Part shown: positions 1-9,758 of the stretch, piece by piece
Layout of the letters: every line of letters begins with the position of its first letter
How positions within the stretch are numbered: the first letter of the stretch is position 1
Program-made: the position numbers and the translations under genes
From: Branchiostoma floridae
Taxonomy: Eukaryota > Chordata > Leptocardii > Amphioxiformes > Branchiostomatidae
Reading direction: 5' to 3'
Length of the DNA stretch: 64,000 bases
Assembly: GCF_000003815.2 (NCBI RefSeq)
Contig: NC_049982.1
Coordinates: forward strand, 10,501,947-10,565,946
Notes under the pieces: model-generated
The model's database searches: none
Told to the model about the DNA's origin: nothing
Seen by the model: only the letters and a program-made list of their open reading frames with translations

Positions 1-3000
1 AGCAAATTGCTTTAGAAGTTACCTACCTACCTACATCATAGTACAGGTATGTGCTGATAACCAAAATAATTCAACAAGAGATCAACCTGTCAATGGCCTT
101 ATCACACCTCAGTCACAATCACCTATTTCACAGGCTTATTTCAGGTCCTGTATCTCTGTTGACTCAGGATTGGGGAATAACTTAGGCCTTTATCTTCAAC
201 ACAGGGTAATTACACTGATAAGGTGGGGTGCTGGCATGTCTGGTCTTTACACCAGATAGTTGGGGTCAAAAGGAGTAGGAAATCAGAATTAAAGACCACA
301 AGATTTGTATCTTACCTTTGGAGCCCAGGAAATTTGAAAAGTTAAGGCCATTAACAACTTCTCATAGTACATAAGTTTATGTGCAGTGTGATGACAATTA
401 ATGAATTATAGAAATAGAATCTATAACGCGACTATTTGAGTCTGGCATTTCTAATAGCGTAATACAAATGCACTTGGAAAGATGCCGAGAGGTTTAATTA
501 AAACTTTCAATCAAACCTCCCTCCCCCAAAGGTTGGTGACATTTTGAGAAAATGTACTATTCACATATTCACATATTTAGCAAACAATGACTACACGATG
601 TATATCTTCTAGCTCTGTCTGGATTTCATCCAACAAAGGTCACATGAAGACAAACCAATGTTGACAGGTGTCGTTTGACATTCAAAAACCTTGCAAGGAA
701 TACGTGTAACTAGTTACATTTGTATAGTTTGCTTTCACTATAAGTATAACACTGGTGGGATAGCACAGGAAACACTTACCCATTGCCTTTCTTATCATGT
801 AAAACCACAAGTTTTCTAAACAAAACACAAATGTAAATAAGAGCCCACCATACTAGCCCAAGGGGTGGAAAATTTTAATAGCAACACACCCTCATTACTG
901 ATGTCATAGACCTTTCTGACACCAATTGGTGTCTAGTAAATGATCGCTGCAGCGCCTGAGGGAAAGGGGGTATACTTTATTCCTATCTGATTGGGCATTG
1001 GACATTGAAACTTGGGAAAAGGAGGGGGCTCAGCAGACAGCAGCGAATAGAAGACAGTGGAAAGCAATGATGGCCCGCCTCAACTGGTAAGGGTTGATGA
1101 TTATGATGAAGAATATGATTTACCCATTCCCGATTGACTTCACTTAACTTATTATTCTTTCAGAAACAAACCAATTCTGTCAGTTTCTGACAAGTCCAGA
1201 AAATGGTAGAAATCCTTTCTGAAGTTGTCCCCCTCATTATTTATGTTCCTTTGGGACAGCCCATTACTGGTGTTTGGGTGATTATAACCCAATTTGGGAG
1301 TACAGGATTAAGAAAGATTATATATTTCCCCTAAGGGAATACAGCTTCCTCTGTAGTTGGGCCTCTAGAAAATACAACTTGTACAAAATTACAAACTAGA
1401 ATTTAAAATTGTTCTATTGACAGGAGCAAGCCAGTAAAATCCTGACTGTCCTGACCACTTCTACTAGTATCTCTGTGACCCAACCTCTGCTTGGAGAATA
1501 ACAATGTACACTTTTGATTTGTTAGAAAACACACCAAGTTAGAAACCAGCAACAAACCTTCTTCCTACCCTCCTCCCTAACTACCATCCTCAGATAAAAT
1601 CTTTCAGCTCCTCCACACAGGACACACTAAACATCTCCTGTTACTCCCTGACAAGCCTGATGTCTGTGTGCTGATGGCTTCCAGACCAGATACCTGTCCT
1701 GCTGTACTGCACAGGATATCTGAGCCCTGCTGAGGTCTCCATACAGGCCAGACTCCCATCAGCAGGTAGGGGTCCCTACAGACAACTTTGGGCTGGTGTG
1801 GTAATGTACCTGGTAACCAGTTTGTTTTGCAGTACATGTGTGTGAACCTGTATGCTTCCTTAAATTTTCCTACTGGCAGCCAAAGCAACACATCAAAAAA
1901 TAACATTTCAAAACCTTGAGATGAAAAAAAAATCTGGCAAAATTTGAGTACAATGTTTAAGTAATCAGTGGGTATCACTTTTGTTAGATCGATGCTCATG
2001 ATTCTTTTTTAGTGATTTTTTTACTAACAGACCACTCATCTTCTTCCATAAAAAGTGCTGTATCTTGATTAAAACTTTCTGAAAACCCAAGTAAACCAGA
2101 TCTCAGATAAGGTTACTGGAGGGTCTCCAAGCAGGGCATTTGGAAAATACTTGGCGTGACAATCTCTCTTCTGAGCAAGGAGGTTCAATATAATATAATA
2201 AAGTTACACATGTATATAGAGTCTTGTTCTGAGCTACTGTATTGGCCCAAACTGGGTTGAATTGATAATGTTTAATGATTTTTAATCCCCCTTTAATGAT
2301 GTGGAATGTGATGGGAATTGCAGAAACCCCTTTTACATCCCGATGACATCTGGATTGGTGAACATGTATCCTAGAGGGATGTGCCCTTGGAACCCCTTGG
2401 GTCAAGTCTGGTTAGGGCAAAATACCAGGAAATTAAAAAAAAATCTGCCCATGTCATGTCATCAGAAAAAACAGACAGCAGTGGTTTACTGTACAACTGA
2501 TTATTTTTTCAGCTGGTTGTTTAACGTTAATTTGAATGGCAAATTTAGGGTTATTTGATACAACTTTTACACAAATTGATAGTGCAACAGTAGATAAGAT
2601 AAAAACACTTCTGAAAAATTAAGATGTTGTTGATGGATACGCCAGTTTACTGATGTGATTAATTGCAGAGGAAGCCAGCAGCCCGGAATTAATGCCTGAG
2701 ACAAATCTGACATGCATGACTTCACTGACAGAGTAGGAAATGCCAGCCAATCTTTGACATATAGCAGGTCCCAATCTCCTTATCGGAAAACCACGTCAAT
2801 GTTCCTGATGAGAAAGATATATTTCCGTGGCAAGGGTCTACATACTAACACAATGGACACAACATAATCAGTCTTGACACCGGCATCGGTTTACCGAAAA
2901 AATATTCCCTACGTGATAAAAGCCTGGGCGCTACTGGTAATATACTTATCTCCTGTACCCGATAGTGACGTTATACATGATTATACAGATAAGAAATCGC

Positions 3001-3650
3001 CCTGCTTGTCACAAGTAGTAACAAGATCTAACGAGGACATGTGAAGATCCCACAACTCACGCCCCTAAATCCCCAATAACTTTTGTGGCGGTGTCCTGGT
3101 GTGTATTGGGTAAAGTTGTTTGTTGTTAGACGCTAAAACATAAACCACAAACAAAACAACAACGCTAACGTTGTTTGTTACCAATTGCATTTTCCCTTTA
3201 GCAAATTACATTTAGTAGCCACGGAAAATTGATTTGATTTCCAAGGGCCAGTAACGAAGGAGTCAAGAGTTTCTGAGTCATCAAACAAGAAATCTTTTTA
3301 AAAAAGCTGTGCCTTGCCGCGTATTTTATGTTATTTTGGTAAGTTAGACTAGATTCTACGCTTAAAAATCCCGAGTTCCACATGTCGCCCCCCTCCCCCT
3401 CATTATCATAATTTATGTCAGATGAATTATTGGCACATTAAACAGGTTTTGTAAAACTTTTTGACCCACAATGAATATGCATTATTTTTTATTACAAACT
3501 AAGTTCCTTCTGATGCAATTTGTGATATATATTTATATGAACATGGTGAGTTAAAGCGTAGATTTATTACGCTGGACCACATACAGTAACATGCGTCTAG
3601 AAGAGCGTTTTAATACTCGTCTGGAATGTACCATTGTCTAACTAAGCCAT
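1..3650. other. Gene-less left flank
   Basis: I see no exon with coding bias and matching splice sites on either strand. Open frames here are short and AT-rich, and fit chance. The only recognisable content is a LINE tail remnant near 1.02-1.11 kb. The stretch could be intronic or intergenic; the sequence does not decide. Confidence 0.5.
1021..1113 (+). repeat. 3' end of a degraded non-LTR retrotransposon
   Basis: An open frame from 1028 to a TAA at 1088-1090 reads ...RRQWKAMMARLNW-stop, which looks like the extreme C-terminus of a CR1/Jockey-type ORF2 (inference from memory of the family). It is followed at once by an imperfect GATGAT-type repeat tail. A diverged copy with the same layout lies near 16.26-16.38 kb. 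Both look like 5'-truncated insertions. Confidence 0.5.
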
Positions 3651-3659
3651 GAAACTCGG

Positions 3660-4289
3660 CAAGGAAAGGGGAGTACGCATGCGTGGCGTCGTGTAGACGC
3701 TTCTGCCGCGTGCTGCAGGTCTAGAGCTCTTTTTCAGCCATTTTTGTATGGTTGGAGTGAGAGTCTAGGCCGGAGGTTTAGTCAGTCGGTTAGCTGGTTT
3801 TACCAGGATCATTTCGATGGTTTTCGATCTTCTGTAAGTTGATTTTTGGAGGAGTTACGGTGTTTTTCGTGCCACCGACACCCTCCACGTCGAGCGTACG
3901 GGTCCCCCCTACGTCCTCGTGCCGCTAGACGAGGGTAGGTGGACACGTGCAATCTTTGCCGGTAGATATTTCCCTTGCCCGTGAAGGGATACTCTTCCTA
4001 CTTTGTAGGAAAGGAAACCAGGTTTGTGCCAACATTCCTACATAGTCTTGTTTCGCTCCGAATTGAATTTGTGGTGTTTTGAGCTGTTTCTGTACCCTCG
4101 CCCCCCGGCCATAGTGGGTGAAGGGGTTGGTACAGTCCAAGCACACCGCCTGGTGCCACTGTTTTTTTGGGTCAATCGCTATTTTTAGAATAGGTGGCAT
4201 TCCGGGGCTCTAAAAGAGGTTTCTGGAGACCCTAGAAGGAACCTTCCATATACTCCACAGAGAAATAGACTGATTTCGGACCAGGCAAA
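3660..4289 (+). promoter_or_regulatory. Presumed 5' UTR / internal promoter of the LINE
   Basis: About 630 bp of GC-rich, CpG-containing sequence precede ORF1 and have no coding frame. LINEs of this group carry an internal promoter in the 5' UTR; that role is inferred from position only. I could not define a transcription start. Confidence 0.45.
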
Positions 4290-5588
4290 ATGAGGAGAGA
4301 CAACTCAATTTGCGTTACGTATACCGCTCAGAAAGACAAGTTATCTGAGCAGGAGACCTGGGCACTCCTGGACTCTGTGGGGATACCTACATCCAGTCTC
4401 CAGACAGTGCAAGCGCTGAACGCTACGTCTTTTGATTTGACCTTCCGTACGCTTCACGATAGAAAGTTGTATGGGGGTAAACTCTCGGCACTACAGTACT
4501 TAGATGTCCGTGTGTACGGAAGTGCTGAGACAGTCGTCACAGCAACCCGTATACCGGACGAGTTTGATGACAATCACGTACGGCACTGGCTATCCCGTTA
4601 TGGACAGGTCCTGGCTTCCCGTATGACCACCTACAGGGACAGACCTACTGTCCGTAATGGGAACAGGCAGTACAAGGTTACACTCAAACCAGGGGCAAAC
4701 ATCCCGTCCTCTTGGAGGTTAGCAGACGGTCGGTTAGCCTTTTTCCGGTACGTCGGACAACAAAGAACATGTCTGAAATGTTACCAGGAAGGGCACGAGG
4801 CAGCACAATGTACTGTCATCTTCTGTAACAAATGCCAACTGATTGGGCATACCTCTGCGGAATGCAGCAATCAAGTAGTCTGTAATCAGTGCGGCAAGGA
4901 GGGACACACCGCACGTCGGTGCCCCACGTCATATGCCAACAAACTGCTGCCTGACAATAAGTGGACCAGCGGTCCGGCTGCTGAGGCAACCGTGGCCAGT
5001 GCTAAGACCCCTGGTCAGAGTGAGCAGTCTCAAGTAAACGAGACTGTCTCCAGTGGTAAGAGTCAGAGTGAGCAAACAAACGAGACTGACTCCAGCGACT
5101 CTGGGTCGGAGGAGAGCGGGGAAGATGATTCCGCCGAGGAATTTGCTTCCTCTGACGAACTGACGGAGAAAGAAAGGGAGCTGCTTCTTGAAGCAACCCA
5201 ACCATCTCCGAGCTCTGCGGAGCGCATTGAACCAAACGGGGAGCAAGAAACAGCCCATCCTCGCAACAAGAAGCGCAAGAAGCGCAAGGGCAAGGCCAAA
5301 AATGGCCGCAAACAGAACAACGAGGTCGAAGAGTCTCAGAGTCAGACACCAGTCAAAAATGTGGTGGCCAAGAAGAAGGCCCCACATACTGGAGACCCGT
5401 CATCTGACGCGATGGAAGTCGACCAGCAGACCTCTAAAAGGCCTGCGCCTTCCGACGAAGAAGTCAGCCCAAAAAGAAAGAGTGAGCCGTCGACAGTAAC
5501 GAAGGGCCCTCATAGTCCCGGTTACGACCTTCCCTTATCAGGAGAGCTAGCCATCGACGAGTTCACGTCATCTGGAGAATCTCTATAA
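4290..5588 (+). CDS. LINE ORF1: CCHC zinc-knuckle nucleic-acid-binding protein
   Basis: This 432-aa protein is the presumed RNA-binding, RNP-forming protein of the retrotransposon. The N-terminal ~150 residues look like a divergent RRM-type fold (inference). Three C-x2-C-x4-H-x4-C knuckles start at C161, C179 and C198. After them comes an acidic, Ser-rich stretch (about 260-290) and a strongly basic Lys/Arg run (about 325-345), then a low-complexity tail. The layout fits ORF1 of Tx1-like and related elements. The ATG at 4290 follows an A-rich context (gcaaaATG). The stop codon overlaps the ORF2 start in the pentamer TAATG (5586-5590). The frame is intact. Confidence 0.88.
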   Translation: MRRDNSICVTYTAQKDKLSEQETWALLDSVGIPTSSLQTVQALNATSFDLTFRTLHDRKLYGGKLSALQYLDVRVYGSAETVVTATRIPDEFDDNHVRHWLSRYGQVLASRMTTYRDRPTVRNGNRQYKVTLKPGANIPSSWRLADGRLAFFRYVGQQRTCLKCYQEGHEAAQCTVIFCNKCQLIGHTSAECSNQVVCNQCGKEGHTARRCPTSYANKLLPDNKWTSGPAAEATVASAKTPGQSEQSQVNETVSSGKSQSEQTNETDSSDSGSEESGEDDSAEEFASSDELTEKERELLLEATQPSPSSAERIEPNGEQETAHPRNKKRKKRKGKAKNGRKQNNEVEESQSQTPVKNVVAKKKAPHTGDPSSDAMEVDQQTSKRPAPSDEEVSPKRKSEPSTVTKGPHSPGYDLPLSGELAIDEFTSSGESL

Positions 5589-8500
5589 TGATGCCCCAAA
5601 ATATGCATAGGCTCAATGCCTTCTTTATGTTAACGATGGTGGTTATAGCAACCTTAAACGTTTGCGGGATGCGCAATCCCAACAAACGCAAACAGGTATA
5701 CGACTATTGCAGACAACACAAATTTGATATTGTTTGCCTGCAAGAGAGTCACATTACACATGTGGATGAACCTACTAAGTGGGAAAAGGAATGGGGAGGG
5801 CAGGCCCTATGGAGCCTTGGTACGCCCAATTCTAGAGGTGTAGGCATCCTGCTTTCCCCATCCCTTGACTTGAAAATAACTAAGAAATTCTGCGATGATG
5901 AGGGTCGCGTAGTTTCCGCAGTCCTGGCTGACGGCACGCGCTCTCTTCGAGTGTGCAACGTATACGCACCGAATGATGCAGCTGAACGATCCACATTTTT
6001 CCGTGGTCTAGGCAATTTCTTATCCAACTCTGAGTCCACGGTCCTTTGTGGGGATTTCAACTGCATTGAGTCTCCCAGCCTAGATAAAAGAGGGGGGAAT
6101 CCAAGTCGTAGTTCTGGAGGTTCGAAAATTCTAAAGAACCTCTGTGCTAGTCACAGCCTACATGACTCATGGAGGCAGCTGAATCCGGATGGGCGCGTAT
6201 ATACGTGGCGTCAACCTGATAACGCTGTAGCATGTCGACTGGATAGACTTTACTCATCCAACAATCTGCCCGTCTCTGGCCATTTTTTCCGGCCTGCATA
6301 CTTCACAGACCACGATTGTGTGGGAATTGATGTGCTTCCAACAGCTAAAATGAAGTCTTCCATGTGGAAGTGCAATGTTTCCATCCTAAAGAACAAAGAA
6401 GTCCAGTCGGACTTCACTGCGTCCTACAAGGACTGGCAGACTTTGAAGTTAGGTTACCCTTCCCTGAGATCTTGGTGGGATGACGTCAAAGACCGAACCC
6501 GCTCCTTGTTTATTAAGCACTCATGTAAGATAGCCAAAGACAAAAGAGAAGTTCGTTACCAACTGAACAACACTTTAGGGGATCTGACCAACCAGCTTAA
6601 TGCTGGTGCGGTCTCACCTGATGTCCTGAGACAATATAAGGCCACGAAAGACGCACTGTCAGAGTTGGCAACCTCTGAAGCTCAGGGCGCCATCGTCAGA
6701 TCCCGAATCAAACAATTTGAGGAGGGGGAAAAGTGCACGTCCTTCTTTCTAAAGCAGGCCGCTTCCAACGGCAAGAAGAAAAGGATCTGTGCCATACGAG
6801 ACTCAATGGGACAAGTTGTCCATGAGGATGACGAAATCGCAAATGTTTTCTACGAATTCTACGCAGAGCTGTTTGCTGAGGAACCAGTGGACCCGGTTGC
6901 CTCTGACCAGCTTTGTGACAACCTTGAAAACACATTGACCCCAGAGGAGGCCCAAGCATTGGAGGCCCCTGTCTCAACCGACGAAATGTTAAACTCAGTC
7001 CGCAGCATGCAAAATAATAAATGCCCGGGCAGTGATGGTCTACCCAAAGAGTTCTACACGACCTTCTGGCATCTGATTGCCGACGACCTCCTGAAGGTGT
7101 TTCAAGAAGCTCTTGATGCTGGAGAACTTTCCTCCAGCCAGAAGTTTGGGGTTTTGACACTGTTGCCAAAGAAGGGAGACGAATTGGACCCCAAGAACAG
7201 GAGACCAATCTCCCTCCTAAACACCGACTACAAAATTTTGACTAAAGTTCTTAATAACCGCCTTCAGTCTGTAATAGCGTCGGTGTTGCACCCGGACCAA
7301 ACCTGTGGTGTACCAGGAAGGTCGATCCAGTGCAACCTCCGACTCACACGAGACATAGTTGTTTACGCAAATAACAATAACATCGAATGTGCTATTGTCT
7401 CCCTTGATCAAGCAAAAGCCTTTGACCGTGTCAACATCTCCTTTCTACAACAGACTCTCGCACGAATGGGATTTGGACCTTCCTTTCGGAAGTGGGTTTC
7501 AATACTTTACAACGACATCTCCAGTTCCGTTTTGGTGAATGGCTCCCTGTCGTCTCCCTTCGCCCTAACAAGGGGAGTGCGGCAGGGATGCCCACTTTCG
7601 CCACTGTTGTATGCAATCTCTCTTGAGCCGTTTGCGGCGACAGTCCGCAAAGACTCTGAGGTGCATGGAGTAAAACTCCCAGGCGGCTACGAAGCCAAAA
7701 TGTCTCTGTATGCAGATGATAACTCTGCCTTCCTGACATCAGACGACTCTATCGTCAGGCTGTTTGACCTTGTCGGGCTGTACAACAGAGGCTCAGGCTC
7801 AATGTTGAACCTAGACAAGTGTGAGGGGTTATGGCTGGGGAAATGGAGAAATAGACCAGACACCCCTGTACAAATAAAATGGACATCTGGGTCCATCCGT
7901 CTGCTTGGTGGGGTCTTTGGCAACATTGACATGCCCCTAACCAACTGGAAGGATGGTAAACGCAAATTTGTTGAAACCTTACAAGGATGGGGAGCCAGAT
8001 CCCTCTCCTTTACAGGCAAAGTGACAGTGGCAAACTCTCTAGCCACCGCCAAACTGTGGTACCTGGCGTCGGTGTTCACCCCTCCTGATTCGGTCATGAA
8101 GGAAATCAATACCGCACTGTTCGCCTTTTTCTGGGACAAAAAGCGTGAGATGATCAGCCGAAATACCATCTACCTTCCTCCTGAGAAGGGCGGCTGGGGC
8201 CTAATCGACATAGCAAAGAAGGCAAAATGTCTGTACAGTCGGCCTTTCTCGGACATCATGTCCCAGGAAGACTTACCTTGGGTGCAGCTCGCCAGGTACT
8301 GGCTCGGTATTTTCATTAGACGTTTCGACCCGTCAACATGGTCCAATAACATGCCCCACTCCCCGAATGCCCCTCCCCACTACAAAGCTCTACAGTCCCT
8401 GGTATCTGAACTCGTAGAGGCATCCCCCTCTAAAAAGTGGGACCCCGGGTGCACTACGCGGTCTCTATACGACAGCCTTCTGAAGAAGGATGCTCACGTT

Positions 8501-9094
8501 CCAAGCGTCTGTCTTAACAAGCGTTCTGTTCCCTGGCCATTAACCTTCCAATCTGTTCAACACCCACTCCTGGAGAACAGACTGAAGGACACTGCATGGC
8601 TGGTTGCACACCACGCCCTCAAAACGAATGCCCTGCTCTGCTCGAACTGGGGTTACATTCGCTCGGGAACTTGTCCAAGGCAGAATTGTAAAGGCCACGA
8701 AACTGTAGAGCACGCCATGTGGTACTGCAGCGAAGTGCTGCTAACATGGACTTGGGTGGAGGGTTTTCTCAGGAGGTGGGTCATGTCAGACTTCCGAATA
8801 AATAAACAGATGGTTATCTATGGCATCCTGCCACCCTCATGGAAAAAATGCAAGATAGATGCTATCACCTACACCCTGGCCGTCGCGAGGAAACGCATAT
8901 GGTCCTCACGTTGTGAAGCACTCTTTGACAAGACCTTTTCGACTCATGTCGAGATGGTCCCATACATCAAGGAGTGCCTCCGCTCAAGAATAAAGCTTGA
9001 CTTTGTACGTCTGAACGAAACAACGTTTATGTCTCTGTGGTGCTCAGTGCAGTGGGCGAGGGTCGACGGGGGAAAACTGCGACTACGCTTTTAA
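5588..9094 (+). CDS. LINE ORF2: AP endonuclease plus reverse transcriptase
   Basis: This 1168-aa polyprotein nicks target DNA and copies the element RNA onto it (target-primed reverse transcription). Endonuclease signatures: TLNVCG near residue 20, LQESH (Q52, E53), GDFN at 155-158, a WRQPD...CRLDR block and DH at 241-242. Reverse transcriptase signatures: NRRPISLLN, LDQAKAFDRV (D607, D613), RGVRQGCPLSPLLY and the catalytic YADD at 708-711. Near the C-terminus a C-x4-C...H...C cluster starting at C1029 resembles the zinc motif of L1-type ORF2. The L1-like DQxKAFDRV form supports a Tx1/L1 assignment. All key residues are present and no stop breaks the frame, so it may encode active enzyme. Its first Met overlaps the ORF1 stop. 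Confidence 0.9.
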   Translation: MMPQNMHRLNAFFMLTMVVIATLNVCGMRNPNKRKQVYDYCRQHKFDIVCLQESHITHVDEPTKWEKEWGGQALWSLGTPNSRGVGILLSPSLDLKITKKFCDDEGRVVSAVLADGTRSLRVCNVYAPNDAAERSTFFRGLGNFLSNSESTVLCGDFNCIESPSLDKRGGNPSRSSGGSKILKNLCASHSLHDSWRQLNPDGRVYTWRQPDNAVACRLDRLYSSNNLPVSGHFFRPAYFTDHDCVGIDVLPTAKMKSSMWKCNVSILKNKEVQSDFTASYKDWQTLKLGYPSLRSWWDDVKDRTRSLFIKHSCKIAKDKREVRYQLNNTLGDLTNQLNAGAVSPDVLRQYKATKDALSELATSEAQGAIVRSRIKQFEEGEKCTSFFLKQAASNGKKKRICAIRDSMGQVVHEDDEIANVFYEFYAELFAEEPVDPVASDQLCDNLENTLTPEEAQALEAPVSTDEMLNSVRSMQNNKCPGSDGLPKEFYTTFWHLIADDLLKVFQEALDAGELSSSQKFGVLTLLPKKGDELDPKNRRPISLLNTDYKILTKVLNNRLQSVIASVLHPDQTCGVPGRSIQCNLRLTRDIVVYANNNNIECAIVSLDQAKAFDRVNISFLQQTLARMGFGPSFRKWVSILYNDISSSVLVNGSLSSPFALTRGVRQGCPLSPLLYAISLEPFAATVRKDSEVHGVKLPGGYEAKMSLYADDNSAFLTSDDSIVRLFDLVGLYNRGSGSMLNLDKCEGLWLGKWRNRPDTPVQIKWTSGSIRLLGGVFGNIDMPLTNWKDGKRKFVETLQGWGARSLSFTGKVTVANSLATAKLWYLASVFTPPDSVMKEINTALFAFFWDKKREMISRNTIYLPPEKGGWGLIDIAKKAKCLYSRPFSDIMSQEDLPWVQLARYWLGIFIRRFDPSTWSNNMPHSPNAPPHYKALQSLVSELVEASPSKKWDPGCTTRSLYDSLLKKDAHVPSVCLNKRSVPWPLTFQSVQHPLLENRLKDTAWLVAHHALKTNALLCSNWGYIRSGTCPRQNCKGHETVEHAMWYCSEVLLTWTWVEGFLRRWVMSDFRINKQMVIYGILPPSWKKCKIDAITYTLAVARKRIWSSRCEALFDKTFSTHVEMVPYIKECLRSRIKLDFVRLNETTFMSLWCSVQWARVDGGKLRLRF

Positions 9095-9331
9095 TCCCCT
9101 GCTTCCCCCCTGTAGTCGTATCAGTCTGGTATGAACTGTCTGTCTTGTACGTTTCGTATGTCCTTTTTATTTGGATGTGTCAAGTTGGCAGGAGTGGGTT
9201 GGTGGGAGCTCGGCGGACAAGTAACCTGTTGTGGGTAGCTTGACACATCCCTTTTTCTTTCCTTCTTCTCTTGTATGTTCTTTGAAATGATGTAAAAAAA
9301 AATGAAAACAGTGAAAAAACGTCTTGTCTCT
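9095..9331 (+). other. Presumed LINE 3' UTR and A-rich tail
   Basis: Non-coding sequence after the ORF2 stop, turning A-rich at about 9291-9318. The exact 3' end is uncertain because the following ~130 bp is T-rich and then carries a short repeated TTTGGAAGGG motif. Confidence 0.5.
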
Positions 9332-9758
9332 CTTGTCTAGTTTTCTTTCTTTTTTGATTTTGTTATACCCCCATTAAAAACGGGCCTTTGGAAGGGGCTT
9401 TGGAAGGGCTGGGTTAAAAGGTCCGTCCATTGATCCATGGAAAAAAGCTGGCGTAAAGCCTTGCCTGGCGGCAAGGCAAAAATTACTCTTCAAGTCCCTT
9501 GATTTGCGTTTCAAAGCAAAGAAGCCAGCGGAATTTCTCAGGGAGAGCTACTTAACTACCACAACAAAAATGGAGAAGACAAAATCCACTAGGCTATTTT
9601 CCGAGATGGGTTGAGTAACTGTGTAAGGATTCCTATCTGTAATTTTGGGCTTTCTAGTTGAATAGTCCTAGACGCTATACTGGTTTGGTTAGATCAGCTG
9701 TAACTTCGCAGTGGAGTGGAAGCCAGTTGTGGTACCGGTTTCGCCACGAGAGTCGGAA
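9332..9758. other. Spacer between LINE and unknown gene
   Basis: No coding frame is convincing. It contains T-rich sequence, a short duplicated motif (TTTGGAAGGG) near 9.38-9.41 kb, and the probable promoter/5' UTR of the downstream gene. Confidence 0.4.

Larger units (their letters stand above)
3660..9331 (+). mobile_element. Full-length-looking Tx1/L1-like LINE
   Basis: Two long uninterrupted frames: ORF1 with three CCHC knuckles and ORF2 with AP endonuclease, reverse transcriptase and a C-terminal zinc motif, in the order typical of the Tx1/L1 group of non-LTR retrotransposons. It is more GC-rich than the flanks and has no stop or frameshift, so the insertion is probably young. Boundaries are approximate. 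The 5' limit is placed where GC content rises after about 3.66 kb. The 3' limit is placed after an A-rich stretch near 9.29-9.32 kb, but could extend to about 9.45 kb. I could not identify a convincing target-site duplication. Confidence 0.85.

Noticed and set aside
4929-8352. Several long minus-strand frames under the LINE
   Set aside because: They mirror the plus-strand ORF1/ORF2, which carry all catalytic motifs; no independent signal.
9037-9243. Plus-strand frame across the ORF2 end and 3' UTR
   Set aside because: Different frame from ORF2, no motif, and it runs through UTR-like sequence.
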